Assembly: GCA_028291515.1 (NCBI GenBank)
Contig: JAQGHU010000063.1
Span: 62,001 to 126,000, forward strand
From: Schlesneria sp.
GTDB lineage: Bacteria > Planctomycetota > Planctomycetia > Planctomycetales > Planctomycetaceae
Direction of reading: 5' to 3'
DNA length: 64,000 nt
Shown here: in pieces, positions 1 through 8,270 of the stretch
Numbering within the stretch: position 1 is the stretch's first letter
How the letters are laid out: each line of letters starts with the position of its first letter
Position numbers and translations under genes: made by a program
Notes under the pieces: generated by a model
What the model was told of the DNA's origin: nothing
What the model saw: the letters and a program-made list of their open reading frames with translations, nothing else
Database searches by the model: none

Positions 1-589
1 GCACGAGTTGCCAGCGGCTGCTCGTCTTGGCTTCGGTTCGCGCGAAGACAGTCACCCCCACGATATAGACGCCGAGTCCAATCGCGGCCAGCAGTTGAGG
101 TTGACCAAGCAGTCCGGTGCCCCAATTCTGCTGAACGCTCGCTCCCAGTAGCACGTTCAGCAGTCGACAACTCCCCATCGCCAATGGGCCAAGAGGAGTT
201 CGTTTCAGTAAACCGTCGTAGGTCAGAATCGCAACCACGATCAATCCTGCAACCTGCAGGCTGATCATCGTGACGGTCGCTGCTGCGACTAGCCCAATGG
301 CCATCAACACGACCCCGAATACAATCGCCGCGGTGACGGAAATACGACCGGACGGAATGGGGCGACCAGGCCGCTCCTCCGCATCCTGCTTCCGGTCAAA
401 GACATCATTAAAGACCATTCCTGACATGTACAAGCAGCAGGAGGCGAGCAGCAAGCCAAAGAACTTCTGTGGGTCTTCCCAGCCCTTCGGCCCCACAATA
501 TACGCGTGAGTTAACACATAACCGAGGATGATGTCGGCCATCGCCGTGAACACGGTGGGGAGACGAATCAACTGCAAGTAAGCAAGCAT
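1..589 (-). CDS. UbiA-family prenyltransferase (EboC-like), 3' end cut off by window edge
   Basis: The gene starts at 589 and runs off the left edge, leaving about 196 residues. The N-terminus (MLAYLQLIRLPTVFTAMADI) and the Asp-rich first prenyl-diphosphate-binding motif NDVFDRKQDAEERPGRPIPS identify the UbiA superfamily of membrane-embedded prenyltransferases. Several hydrophobic helices follow. The opening LQLIRLPTVFTAMAD resembles the EboC-type branch rather than the 4-hydroxybenzoate enzyme, so the acceptor is uncertain. It is distinct from the second UbiA protein at 4072-4944. The second Asp-rich motif would lie beyond the window. Confidence 0.8.
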   Translation of the reverse strand, partial: MLAYLQLIRLPTVFTAMADIILGYVLTHAYIVGPKGWEDPQKFFGLLLASCCLYMSGMVFNDVFDRKQDAEERPGRPIPSGRISVTAAIVFGVVLMAIGLVAAATVTMISLQVAGLIVVAILTYDGLLKRTPLGPLAMGSCRLLNVLLGASVQQNWGTGLLGQPQLLAAIGLGVYIVGVTVFARTEAKTSSRWQLV

Positions 590-698
590 TCACAAATTCC
601 TTCCAGGTAGAGCGAATGATTATGTCCGCATCAACCCGGATCGTCGAGGACGGTACCAATTTCGATTCGGCCCGCGTAAAACAGAACCAAAGTAGACA

Positions 699-779
699 GC
701 ACACTCCGTGTGCTGAGGGTTTTCTCTGCCACATACATCAACTGTGAACGACCGGCGCACTCGGCACACGGAGTGTGCC
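699..779. repeat. Pair of short GC-rich palindromes (REP-like)
   Basis: Two near-identical hairpins lie in opposite orientation: GCACACTCCGTGTGC at 699-713 and GGCACACGGAGTGTGCC at 763-779. Each is self-complementary with a three-base loop (TCC or GGA), so the pair can also fold on each other. They sit in the divergent gap between the prenyltransferase and the ceramidase-like gene. The type resembles extragenic palindromes I associate with planctomycete genomes; this is an inference from memory. Confidence 0.6.
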
Positions 780-803
780 TTCTACATTGCGAAGGCCAAA
801 CCG

Positions 804-2168
804 ATGCGACTCCTATTGTCGTTCACCGCAATACTCACCATCGCCTTCAGCGACGTGCAGCCCATTCAGGCCGGTTGGAAAGCGGGGATCGCAAAGTCGG
901 TCATCACCCCTAAGCAGCCGATGTGGATGGCGGGGTATGGCAGCCGCACTGGTCCGGCAGAGGGAACTCAGCACGATCTTTATGTCCGAGTCCTCGCCTT
1001 AGAGGACGAGACTGGCCACCGAGGAATTGTGGTCGCCAGCGACACGCTGGGCATTCCACAGGGAATGTACGACGAACTTGCCAAACAATTGAAGCAGAAA
1101 TATGGCCTGGACCGCTCGCAGTTTGTCCTACACGGTTCGCATACTCATTGCGGTCCCGTCCTGCAGAATGCCCTCTACGATGCTTACCCGTTGGATGCTG
1201 CTCAGATTGAGCTGATCGACAGGTACTCGGATTGGCTGACCGCCGAAATCGTCACGACGATCGGTCGCGCCATTCAGGACTTGAAACCCGCCACCCTTTC
1301 TCGCGGACAAGGCACAGCGGATTTCGCGGTGAATCGGCGTACCAATCGCGAACCCGATGTTCCAATGCTGCGCGAACAAAATCTGTTGTTCGGTCCAGTG
1401 GATCACACGGTTCCTGTCCTGGCGGTTCATGGAACCGATGGAGCTTTGCGAGCCGTAGTCTTCGCCTATGCCTGCCACAACACCACGCTGAGCTATATGA
1501 AGTGGTGTGGCGACTACGCTGGATTTGCGCAACTTAATCTGGAGTCGAATCACCCGGGAGCCGTTGCCCTGTTTTGTATGGGATGCGGCGCCGATCAGAA
1601 CCCGCTGCCGCGACGCACCGTGGAACTCGCCGAAGCCTATGGCAAGCGACTTTCCTCTTCGGTGGAAACCGTCCTCTCGGAAAAGATGGAGCCGATCAAA
1701 GCCTCGCTGAAAACGACGCACGAATTTGTCTCGCTACGAATGCAAGAGCTGCCGGACACGGCTGAATTGCAAACGATCGCGAACGGCCCCACCGACTATC
1801 GCCAGCGCTGGGCCGTACGAATGTTGAAGAGAACCACGAAACCGACCGGACTAGAGGAATACCCCTACCCGGTGACCGCCTGGAAGCTGGGAACGGACCA
1901 AATCTGGATCACACTGGGCGGTGAGGTCGTTGTTGACTATTCTCTGCGTCTGAAAAGCGAATTCGGCGAGCGAGCCTGGATCACCGCTTACTCGAATGAT
2001 GTGATGGCGTACATACCGTCGTTGCGAGTCATTCGGGAAGGTGGCTACGAGGGGCAAAGTTCGATGATGATTTATGGCCTTCCCACCGAACGTTGGTCAG
2101 AAGAGATCGAAGAACGAATTGTGGCGACCGTGGGAAAATGTGTCAGGCGAATACAGGCCGACCAGTGA
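804..2168 (+). CDS. Neutral/alkaline ceramidase-like secreted protein
   Basis: A 454-residue protein. The start at 804 is preferred over an upstream GTG at 744 because it has GAAGG eight bases upstream and gives a clean signal peptide (MRLLLSFTAILTIAFS...). The GSHTHCGP motif near residues 110-117 corresponds to the zinc-binding GSHTHSGP stretch of neutral ceramidases, and NRR follows later. The family hydrolyses N-acyl sphingolipids, but at about 450 residues this is shorter than typical full ceramidases (about 700) and lacks an obvious C-terminal Ig-like domain, so the substrate is unproven. Such short paralogues are frequent in planctomycetes. It stands alone between divergent and unrelated genes. 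Confidence 0.8.
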   Translation: MRLLLSFTAILTIAFSDVQPIQAGWKAGIAKSVITPKQPMWMAGYGSRTGPAEGTQHDLYVRVLALEDETGHRGIVVASDTLGIPQGMYDELAKQLKQKYGLDRSQFVLHGSHTHCGPVLQNALYDAYPLDAAQIELIDRYSDWLTAEIVTTIGRAIQDLKPATLSRGQGTADFAVNRRTNREPDVPMLREQNLLFGPVDHTVPVLAVHGTDGALRAVVFAYACHNTTLSYMKWCGDYAGFAQLNLESNHPGAVALFCMGCGADQNPLPRRTVELAEAYGKRLSSSVETVLSEKMEPIKASLKTTHEFVSLRMQELPDTAELQTIANGPTDYRQRWAVRMLKRTTKPTGLEEYPYPVTAWKLGTDQIWITLGGEVVVDYSLRLKSEFGERAWITAYSNDVMAYIPSLRVIREGGYEGQSSMMIYGLPTERWSEEIEERIVATVGKCVRRIQADQ

Positions 2169-2206
2169 TTCATGGGACGAACGAATAGAGGCAAGGACGA
2201 GAATTC

Positions 2207-2638
2207 ATGCGGCCGGTAAAATCATGCGGGGTCATCGTCTTCAGGCGGCAACCCGAAATCTCGTTCCTGTTGATGAAGCACTCTCACCGCTTCGATTTGC
2301 CAAAAGGACATATCGAAGCGGGTGAAACAGAGATCGAATGCGCCCTGCGTGAAATGTGGGAAGAGACCGGCATTCCCACGAACCAAGTCGCCCTCGACTC
2401 AGAATTCCGCTACGAGGAAGTCTACTATCCGATCGAGCCGCGGTTCGGATCCGAACGTGTCGAAAAGACGCTGGTCATCTTCCTGGGATGGGTCGACAAG
2501 GTCGACGAGATTGTGGTCACCGAGCATGGAGGGCACGAATGGCGTGCCTGGAACCCGCCGCACCACATTCAAAAGTTCACCATCAATCCGCTGCTCGCAG
2601 CCGTGCAAACGCACTTCGCCAGCCATCCACCGGTCTGA
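2207..2638 (+). CDS. NUDIX hydrolase
   Basis: A 143-residue protein with a complete Nudix box at residues 34-56: G34, E40 and the REMWEETG core match GX5EX7REUXEEXGU. The opening KSCGVIVFRR and LPKGHIEAGE resemble bis(5'-nucleosyl)-tetraphosphatase and other small Nudix enzymes acting on nucleoside-diphosphate-linked substrates. The exact substrate cannot be read from the sequence. It begins 38 bases after the ceramidase-like gene on the same strand and may be cotranscribed. It converges on mqnE. Confidence 0.88.
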   Translation: MRPVKSCGVIVFRRQPEISFLLMKHSHRFDLPKGHIEAGETEIECALREMWEETGIPTNQVALDSEFRYEEVYYPIEPRFGSERVEKTLVIFLGWVDKVDEIVVTEHGGHEWRAWNPPHHIQKFTINPLLAAVQTHFASHPPV

Positions 2639-2679
2639 TCCCAAGACTCTCTGTTAATGGATTTTCGAGCCTTGGGTGC

Positions 2680-2709
2680 CACGGTTTTGGAGTCTTCGAC
2701 AAGGCCGTG
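2680..2709. terminator. Imperfect hairpin between convergent genes
   Basis: CACGGTTTTGG and ACAAGGCCGTG form an imperfect stem between the NUDIX stop (2638) and the mqnE stop (2743). Position suggests a bidirectional terminator. There is no strong U-tract, so the call is weak. Confidence 0.35.
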
Positions 2710-2742
2710 TCTTCGTGTTTGGGAGGGCGAACTTCTCGTCGT

Positions 2743-3867
2743 CTAGCCCGCCATGACCGAATCACCTACTGTCCACTTGGCTCCATCGCGGATGACTCGC
2801 CGATACAGCGTGTCTCGTTCGACAGGGACTCGTCCAGCCTCGCGAATCAGACGGTTAATGTGATCGACGGTGAGGCCTTCAGGCGTCTTGGCGCCGGCGT
2901 CGTGATAGATGATTTCATGAACCACCGTGCCGTCGAGATCGTCAGCCCCAAAACCAAGCGCGACTTGGGCGATCTGTTCGCCCAGCATAATCCAGTACGC
3001 TTTGATGTGGTCGAAGTTGTCGAGCATGATTCGGGACAGGGCCACGATTCGCAGATCCATTGCTCCGGTCGGCTTCTTGATGTAGTCGAGCCCGGTGTTG
3101 TCCGGATGGAACGCGAGAGGAATAAACGTCTGGAATCCCCCCGTCTCGTCTTGCAGTGACCGCAGTTTGCAAAGGTGGTCCATCCGGTGCTCGGCTCGTT
3201 CGACGTGACCGTACAGCATGGTCGCATTCGATCGTAGCCCCAATTGATGCGCGGTGCGATGGCAGGTGATCCAGTTTTCGGAGTCCGCTTTGTGTTCGCA
3301 AATTTGATCGCGAACTTCTGGATGGAAGATTTCGGCGCCGCCGCCAGGCAATGAACCCAAGCCAGCGTCGACCATCTGCTGCAGGACCCACTCTGTCGAT
3401 TGCTTGGTAATGAAGCTGAACCAGTTAATCTCGACCGCCGTCCAAGCCTTGATATGGATCTCGGGACAGGTCTCGTGAAGCACGCGCACGATATTCACGT
3501 ACCAGTCGAACTTCTTCTGATGATGCAATCCGCCGACGACATGGATCTCGGTCGCCCCTTGCGAGCGTGCCTCAAGAATCCGCTCGCGCAGCATCTCGTC
3601 TGAAAACACGTATGCCTTCTCGGCCTTCAAGTCGGCACGGAACGCGCAGAACCGGCAGCGGTAAACGCAGACGTTGGTCGGGTTCAGATGGATGTTGGTG
3701 TTGTAGTAAGCAAAGTTGCCATTCTTCCGCTCGCGCACCGTGTTTGCCAACCGACCGAGTGTCAGCAGGTCGGCCTCTTTATCCAGGAAGATCCCCTCTT
3801 CCATGGAGACTCGCTGGCCTGCGATGACCTTCTCTTCGATTTGCTTCAGTGTGTCGGCAGCGTTCAT
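2743..3867 (-). CDS. mqnE: Aminofutalosine synthase (radical SAM)
   Basis: A 374-residue radical SAM enzyme. It joins the enolpyruvyl compound made by MqnA to adenosine from SAM, giving aminofutalosine in the futalosine route to menaquinone. The [4Fe-4S]/SAM motif is C67-X3-C71-X2-C74 (CVYRCRFCAF). The block GLHHQKKFDWYVNIVR and the C-terminal LGEQIAQVALGFGADDLDG are characteristic of MqnE rather than MqnC. An upstream in-frame extension to 3915 exists, but the start at 3867 (MNAADTLKQI) fits the family. mqnP lies upstream on the same strand, which supports the pathway assignment. Confidence 0.93.
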   Translation of the reverse strand: MNAADTLKQIEEKVIAGQRVSMEEGIFLDKEADLLTLGRLANTVRERKNGNFAYYNTNIHLNPTNVCVYRCRFCAFRADLKAEKAYVFSDEMLRERILEARSQGATEIHVVGGLHHQKKFDWYVNIVRVLHETCPEIHIKAWTAVEINWFSFITKQSTEWVLQQMVDAGLGSLPGGGAEIFHPEVRDQICEHKADSENWITCHRTAHQLGLRSNATMLYGHVERAEHRMDHLCKLRSLQDETGGFQTFIPLAFHPDNTGLDYIKKPTGAMDLRIVALSRIMLDNFDHIKAYWIMLGEQIAQVALGFGADDLDGTVVHEIIYHDAGAKTPEGLTVDHINRLIREAGRVPVERDTLYRRVIRDGAKWTVGDSVMAG

Positions 3868-3882
3868 AGTCAACTTTTGATT

Positions 3883-3957
3883 CGGAAAGTGGCGGTATTT
3901 CGTTGCAATTGGCAATTGCAGGATTGTAGTCGACCACGTGGTCGACAGCCACTTTCG
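3883..3957. repeat. Nested palindromes between mqnP and mqnE
   Basis: The arms CGGAAAGTGGC (3883-3893) and GCCACTTTCG (3948-3957) are inverted. Inside them are the imperfect palindrome TTGCAATTGGCAATTGCA and an 18-bp perfect palindrome at 3929-3946 (GTCGACCACGTGGTCGAC). The region immediately precedes the mqnE start, so it could be an operator or an mRNA leader structure. It lacks the GTT/AAC flanks needed for a parS site. Confidence 0.6.
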
Positions 3958-4071
3958 AGACGCCGTTGGTGACTTGGAAATCAGATTTCCGAGCCAATTC
4001 GAAAGTCGGACAACCAGGCCCGATCTGCTGGAGTCGTAGTGGTGAGCGCCACGAACAGGCCAGACGGAACG

Positions 4072-4944
4072 CTATCGCCAGCAGAGATCGACGACCCCGA
4101 TCAGCAGCAGGCCGACGCTGATGACAGCGTTCACATTGAAGAATGCCAAGTTGACGCGCGACAGATCGGTCGGTCGAACCAGCCAGTGTTCGTAGAGTAA
4201 CAGTAGAGCCACGGCGCTGATTCCGATCAGGAACACGGTTCCCAGTCCGGCGAAATGCCAGAGCGCGAAGAGCGCGACGATCGTCAATAAGTGACTGACC
4301 AGCGCAATTCGCAATGCAATCGGAATGCCCCAACGCGACGGGATACTATGCAGGTGCTGCGCGCGATCAAACTCCGCATCCTGGCAAGCATACAGAATAT
4401 CGAAGCCACCAACCCAGAAGAAGATCACCGCCGAGAGTAGCGCGGGAACCAAAGCGACTTCGCCCCGGATGGCGATCCAGGTCGCGATCGGCGAGAGCAT
4501 CAAGGCCGCAGAGAGCCAATAGTGACACCAGACTGTGAATCGCTTCGCGAACGAATATCCCAGCAGGAACAGCAAAACCGGGACGGACAATATCAGCGGC
4601 CAGCGATTTGGCAGAAACAACAGAGTCGAAGCCACGAATGCCACCGAGCAACCAATCGTGAAAGCAATCACGCTCGGCAGGCTCAGCAGGCCGGCGGGAA
4701 TATGGCGCCGTGCCGTTCGAGGATTTGCCCCATCAATCTTGCGATCGACAACTCGGTTGAAGGCCATGGCTGCGGACCGCGCGAAGACCATGCACAACAA
4801 AATCCCCAACAACTGCGTCCACTGAAATGGACTGTCAGGCTGGTGCCAGGCCAGGATCGCGGACAGCAACGCAAATGGGAGCGCAAAGACAGTGTGGCTG
4901 AATCGGATCAGCTCCAGCAGGTGACGCAGTTTTTGAATCATCAT
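4072..4944 (-). CDS. mqnP: Menaquinone-pathway UbiA prenyltransferase
   Basis: A 290-residue polytopic membrane protein of the UbiA family. The first Asp-rich motif is N63RVVDRKID71 followed by NPRTARRHIPAG. The second appears as YACQDAEFDRAQHLHSIPSRWG in the C-terminal half. Adjacency to mqnE on the same strand points to MqnP, which prenylates the 1,4-dihydroxy-6-naphthoate precursor in futalosine-pathway organisms, rather than UbiA of ubiquinone synthesis; planctomycetes use menaquinone. Two consecutive ATG codons (4944, 4941) begin the gene. Confidence 0.87.
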   Translation of the reverse strand: MMIQKLRHLLELIRFSHTVFALPFALLSAILAWHQPDSPFQWTQLLGILLCMVFARSAAMAFNRVVDRKIDGANPRTARRHIPAGLLSLPSVIAFTIGCSVAFVASTLLFLPNRWPLILSVPVLLFLLGYSFAKRFTVWCHYWLSAALMLSPIATWIAIRGEVALVPALLSAVIFFWVGGFDILYACQDAEFDRAQHLHSIPSRWGIPIALRIALVSHLLTIVALFALWHFAGLGTVFLIGISAVALLLLYEHWLVRPTDLSRVNLAFFNVNAVISVGLLLIGVVDLCWR

Positions 4945-5048
4945 GAATCTTCGAAGTCTACTCGGACAACAATCGCTGCATTCTAGTCGAATGAAGGCAA
5001 CCTGCCATCTCGCAGCCGAAGTTCAACGACGGTGTATTCCGTGGTTCT

Positions 5049-7199
5049 CTATTTCGCCTCTTTTTCGGTGGGCTTCACCAAAGCGCCCGCGGAGGCGATG
5101 TGAGCCTCGATCTTGCGGACTGCACTTTCGCGACGAGCGAAGACATCAGTCGCTCGGAACTCCCATTTGCGACCTGACAGGTGCGTGATCCAATAGTAGG
5201 CCAGTTCGCGGATCTCGACGTGATTGCTCCGCAGCCAGCTCACTAACTCCAACGAGACGGCTCGGTTCGTTGCGTCTTCCTGTCGGAAGCCCCACAGCAT
5301 CGAATACACTGCCCCCGCTTCGGCAGTCGGGTAATGCTGTTCCAGAATATCCTTCAGAACCGGTCCACGATCGGCTTCACGTGCCAACCAGGTTCGCAGA
5401 CCATCTCGAGCTGCAAATCGACCTTCTTCAAAACTGCATTCTGCCAGCGCCTGGACCATGGCCTGGTAGGCATCGGTGAGAGCCAAACCATGAACCGTCA
5501 GTTCCACGATCTTCGCATTCGAGTCCTTGATCAGCGCCAGCAGCGTCATCTCGATCGGCTGATCGAGTTCAAACTGCTTTTCAAACAGCGCCGAAAATCG
5601 ACGTAATGGAGACTGTTTCCGCTTCTGGGCGTCAGTCCAATCCGGAGTGAAACTCGACGAGACCGGCAGCGGTCGGACACCTTCTGCCACTTGCGGCACG
5701 ATTTCCAGTGCGGATTCGGCCGCGACTTGCTGAGATTGTCCGTCCCCTCCGGTCCATTTCACGTTGCCCGAAAGGACTCGCAAAACACCGACATACCAAT
5801 TGGGGCCGAGAGCTTTTTCATAGTTGACGGGATCGCGAGGAGCGATCTCGACCGTGCAAACCGTGTCCGCCGACAGCAACTCCAGCCGCCAGGTATCGTT
5901 TCCAACCACGATCGAAATGACCGGGCTTTGGCTCGCATCCTTTCGGCTCGACTTCAATATCAGCCGACCTCGGCGAATATCCATCCCGGCCGAAGTGGCT
6001 CGATCCGGTGGCAGCACACGGATCGCAGTGTCACCCAGGACAGTCGCGATGATCCCCCCGCGATCAATGTCCAGCACCGCTTCAAACGGTTCGAGAACAA
6101 TCAACGCCTCATTGGGAGCGATTGCCGATCGCCGTGGCAGCAAGAACCAGTGCTGCTGAGAGTCATCGAAACGCAGCACGACACCGTCATTGGAAATGTA
6201 CTGAACCGGGACCGCGTTCAGAATGGGTGCCGGTTCTTTTCCAGCAGCCGCGTTGGCGGGCACATCGACCACTCCGACCGGCTTCGCGCGAGCCGCTGCG
6301 GCGACCGCGTCCGCCGGTGCATCGACAGGTGGCATTGGCTTGGGTGGGGCGTCCGCAGGGGGCGCGGGATCGAGACCAGGATCCACCACTGGTTTGTCAA
6401 CTGCCGGTATCGATGGGGAAGGGGGGAGGTCCGCCGATGGCGTCGCCGCGATCATTTGATCCGGCTTGATCGTCTTGTCGTCGACCTTCGCGTCTTCATT
6501 CGATTGCTTGTCAGCAACCGATTGTTTCTGACCGGAGTCGCGATCGGTTTTCGTTAGCTCGCGCTTGGCTGCGCTGATACCGGTCAAAAAACCTGTATCG
6601 GAGACCAACAATCCGAGACAGATCAAGATCAGTAGCGCCACGATGGATGCGGGAACGACTCGCTGTGACCACGAACTCTGACGCAAATAATCGGGGATCT
6701 CTGCCGCCGGTTTTGGCTGGGAAGCGACCGAATCGCGCCCATTGACGGAGGCGGCGACCGCTTCGCTGCCATTAGGTGAACGAGGGACATCGACATGCAA
6801 CCGGTCCGTCTGATCGACCGGCCCCAACGCATACAGTCGATCCCGGCTCGCCTCGGAAATTTCCATCGGCCTCCCCATCACGAGGGCCAGCACCTGATGG
6901 CACGAGGCGACTTCGGCCAGCAGTTCGTCGGAAGTCAGCAGCACCTTTTCCACATCAACGACCTGCTCGGGAGGCAGGGTGCTGTCGAGGTACTGCGAGA
7001 CGATGTTCGGATCGATCCCGACGTTGGGACCGCTGACACTGGGGGCCTTCAAGCGGCGTTGGCGGACGACCAGCTTGATCAGGCTGACCAGCTTACCCGC
7101 AACGGCACTCTCCTGGATTTTCTCGCCAATCAGCTTGGTCTCGGCCGGTTCCAGAACGTCATCCAGATAGGCCAGCAAGGTTCGCAATGTCAGACGCAT
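5049..7199 (-). CDS. FecR-like single-pass membrane protein
   Basis: A 716-residue protein. The start at 7199 (MRLTLRTLLAYLDDVLEP) has an AAGGAAA ribosome site; an upstream extension is not needed. The N-terminal 115 residues contain two related helical segments (LAYLDDVLEPAETKLIGEKI and VSQYLDSTLPPEQVVDVEKV) similar in layout to anti-sigma domains but without zinc-ligand cysteines. A transmembrane segment (VVPASIVALLILICLGLLV) follows, then a Lys/Asp- and Pro/Ala-rich linker with DAPPKPMPPVDAPADA, a beta-rich FecR-like region, and a helical C-terminal domain. I infer an envelope-spanning sensor or scaffold; no partner sigma factor is adjacent. Confidence 0.65.
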   Translation of the reverse strand: MRLTLRTLLAYLDDVLEPAETKLIGEKIQESAVAGKLVSLIKLVVRQRRLKAPSVSGPNVGIDPNIVSQYLDSTLPPEQVVDVEKVLLTSDELLAEVASCHQVLALVMGRPMEISEASRDRLYALGPVDQTDRLHVDVPRSPNGSEAVAASVNGRDSVASQPKPAAEIPDYLRQSSWSQRVVPASIVALLILICLGLLVSDTGFLTGISAAKRELTKTDRDSGQKQSVADKQSNEDAKVDDKTIKPDQMIAATPSADLPPSPSIPAVDKPVVDPGLDPAPPADAPPKPMPPVDAPADAVAAAARAKPVGVVDVPANAAAGKEPAPILNAVPVQYISNDGVVLRFDDSQQHWFLLPRRSAIAPNEALIVLEPFEAVLDIDRGGIIATVLGDTAIRVLPPDRATSAGMDIRRGRLILKSSRKDASQSPVISIVVGNDTWRLELLSADTVCTVEIAPRDPVNYEKALGPNWYVGVLRVLSGNVKWTGGDGQSQQVAAESALEIVPQVAEGVRPLPVSSSFTPDWTDAQKRKQSPLRRFSALFEKQFELDQPIEMTLLALIKDSNAKIVELTVHGLALTDAYQAMVQALAECSFEEGRFAARDGLRTWLAREADRGPVLKDILEQHYPTAEAGAVYSMLWGFRQEDATNRAVSLELVSWLRSNHVEIRELAYYWITHLSGRKWEFRATDVFARRESAVRKIEAHIASAGALVKPTEKEAK

Positions 7200-7397
7200 C
7201 GTTGTTTCCTTTCGGACGAATTCCGCCCGTTCCGTCTTCCGCAACCCGTCCCTGCAGACTCGCTACCTTCGACTTTGGGTGGTTCAGGATCGCCACTTTC
7301 CACTATCAGTGGGAATCCGCCTTGGAATCCGTACAAGAATTTCTGAGAATTCCGGAAACGGTTCGTTGCTGTGGGCGTTGAATTCTGGAACTTCCCA

Positions 7398-8209
7398 ATG
7401 AGACTGTGTTTCCGACTCGCTGTGCTTTTCGCGATTCTGCCCGCCACGATGCCGGCATGGGCAGACGACACCCCGGTTCGACACAGGGTGTTGCTGTTGG
7501 GCCAAAAGCCTGATTCCCACCCTGCGACCACCCATGAGTACATGGCGGGGGTTCGGTTGCTGGGACTGCTGCTGGAGCGATCATCTGGAATTCAGACCGT
7601 TGTGGCTCAGGCAGATTCCCCGTGGGAGGCCGGCCCGGAAATGCTCGACGGGGCGGATGCGGCCATTGTGTTTCTGTCGGAGGGTGCCAAGTGGGTCACC
7701 GAAGATGCCAACCGGCTGGCGGCGTTCCAGCGACTGGCAAAACGCGGCGGTGGACTGACCTGTCTGCACTGGGGAATGGGAACTCGAGAGTCCAAACCGA
7801 TCGCCGAATTTACCTCCCTGTTCGGTGCCTGCCACGGAGGGCCGGACAGGAAATACAAGTTCGCCACGCTCGCCGTGAAACCAATGGAAACTCATCCCGT
7901 GACGGCCGGGATCACCCCCTTTGAAGTACGCGACGAGTTCTATTACGCCCTGAAGCAACCAGCCCCCACCCCCCATTGCTCCAAGCTACGATCGACGGGA
8001 CTGACCAGGCGGTCGCGTGGGCCTGCGAACGGCCAGATAGCGGCCGCTCGTTTGGCTTCAGCGGACTTCACTACCACGAAAACTGGAAGCTGCCGGAGTA
8101 TCGCCGGTTGGTCCTGCAGGGAGTCCTCTGGACATTGAAACGCGACATCCCTGAGGGAGGCATTTCGGTCGACATTCGTCCCGAAGACTTGGCACTGCCG
8201 AGCCGATAG
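7398..8209 (+). pseudogene. ThuA-like protein, interrupted by a one-base frameshift
   Basis: The first part (from 7398, signal peptide MRLCFRLAVLFAILPATMPAWA) reads as a ThuA-like trehalose-utilisation/glutamine-amidotransferase-fold protein: HRVLLLGQKPDSHPATTHEY, then a GGGLTCLHWGMG segment and RDEFYYALKQ. At the C5-A-C6 tract at 7963-7974 the frame is lost. The rest of the family sequence (IDGTDQAVAWACERPDSGRS ... FSGLHYHENWKLPEYRR) continues in the frame ending at 8209. Adding one C in the tract restores a single protein of about 270 residues. It may be a real mutation, a sequencing error in a homopolymer, or slippage. Confidence 0.82.
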
Positions 8210-8270
8210 CGCGGACCCGATCCCAAGGCAGACTCTCCTACTGTCCTCACCCAAACCGGACAGCTCTCGA

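Noticed and set aside
2356-3159. A 267-codon open frame overlapping NUDIX and antisense to mqnE
   Set aside because: It is out of frame with the NUDIX gene and mirrors mqnE; no family match.
3929-3946. Second parS candidate with a CACGTG centre
   Set aside because: The flanks are GTCGAC instead of GTT...AAC, so it fails the conserved parS positions.
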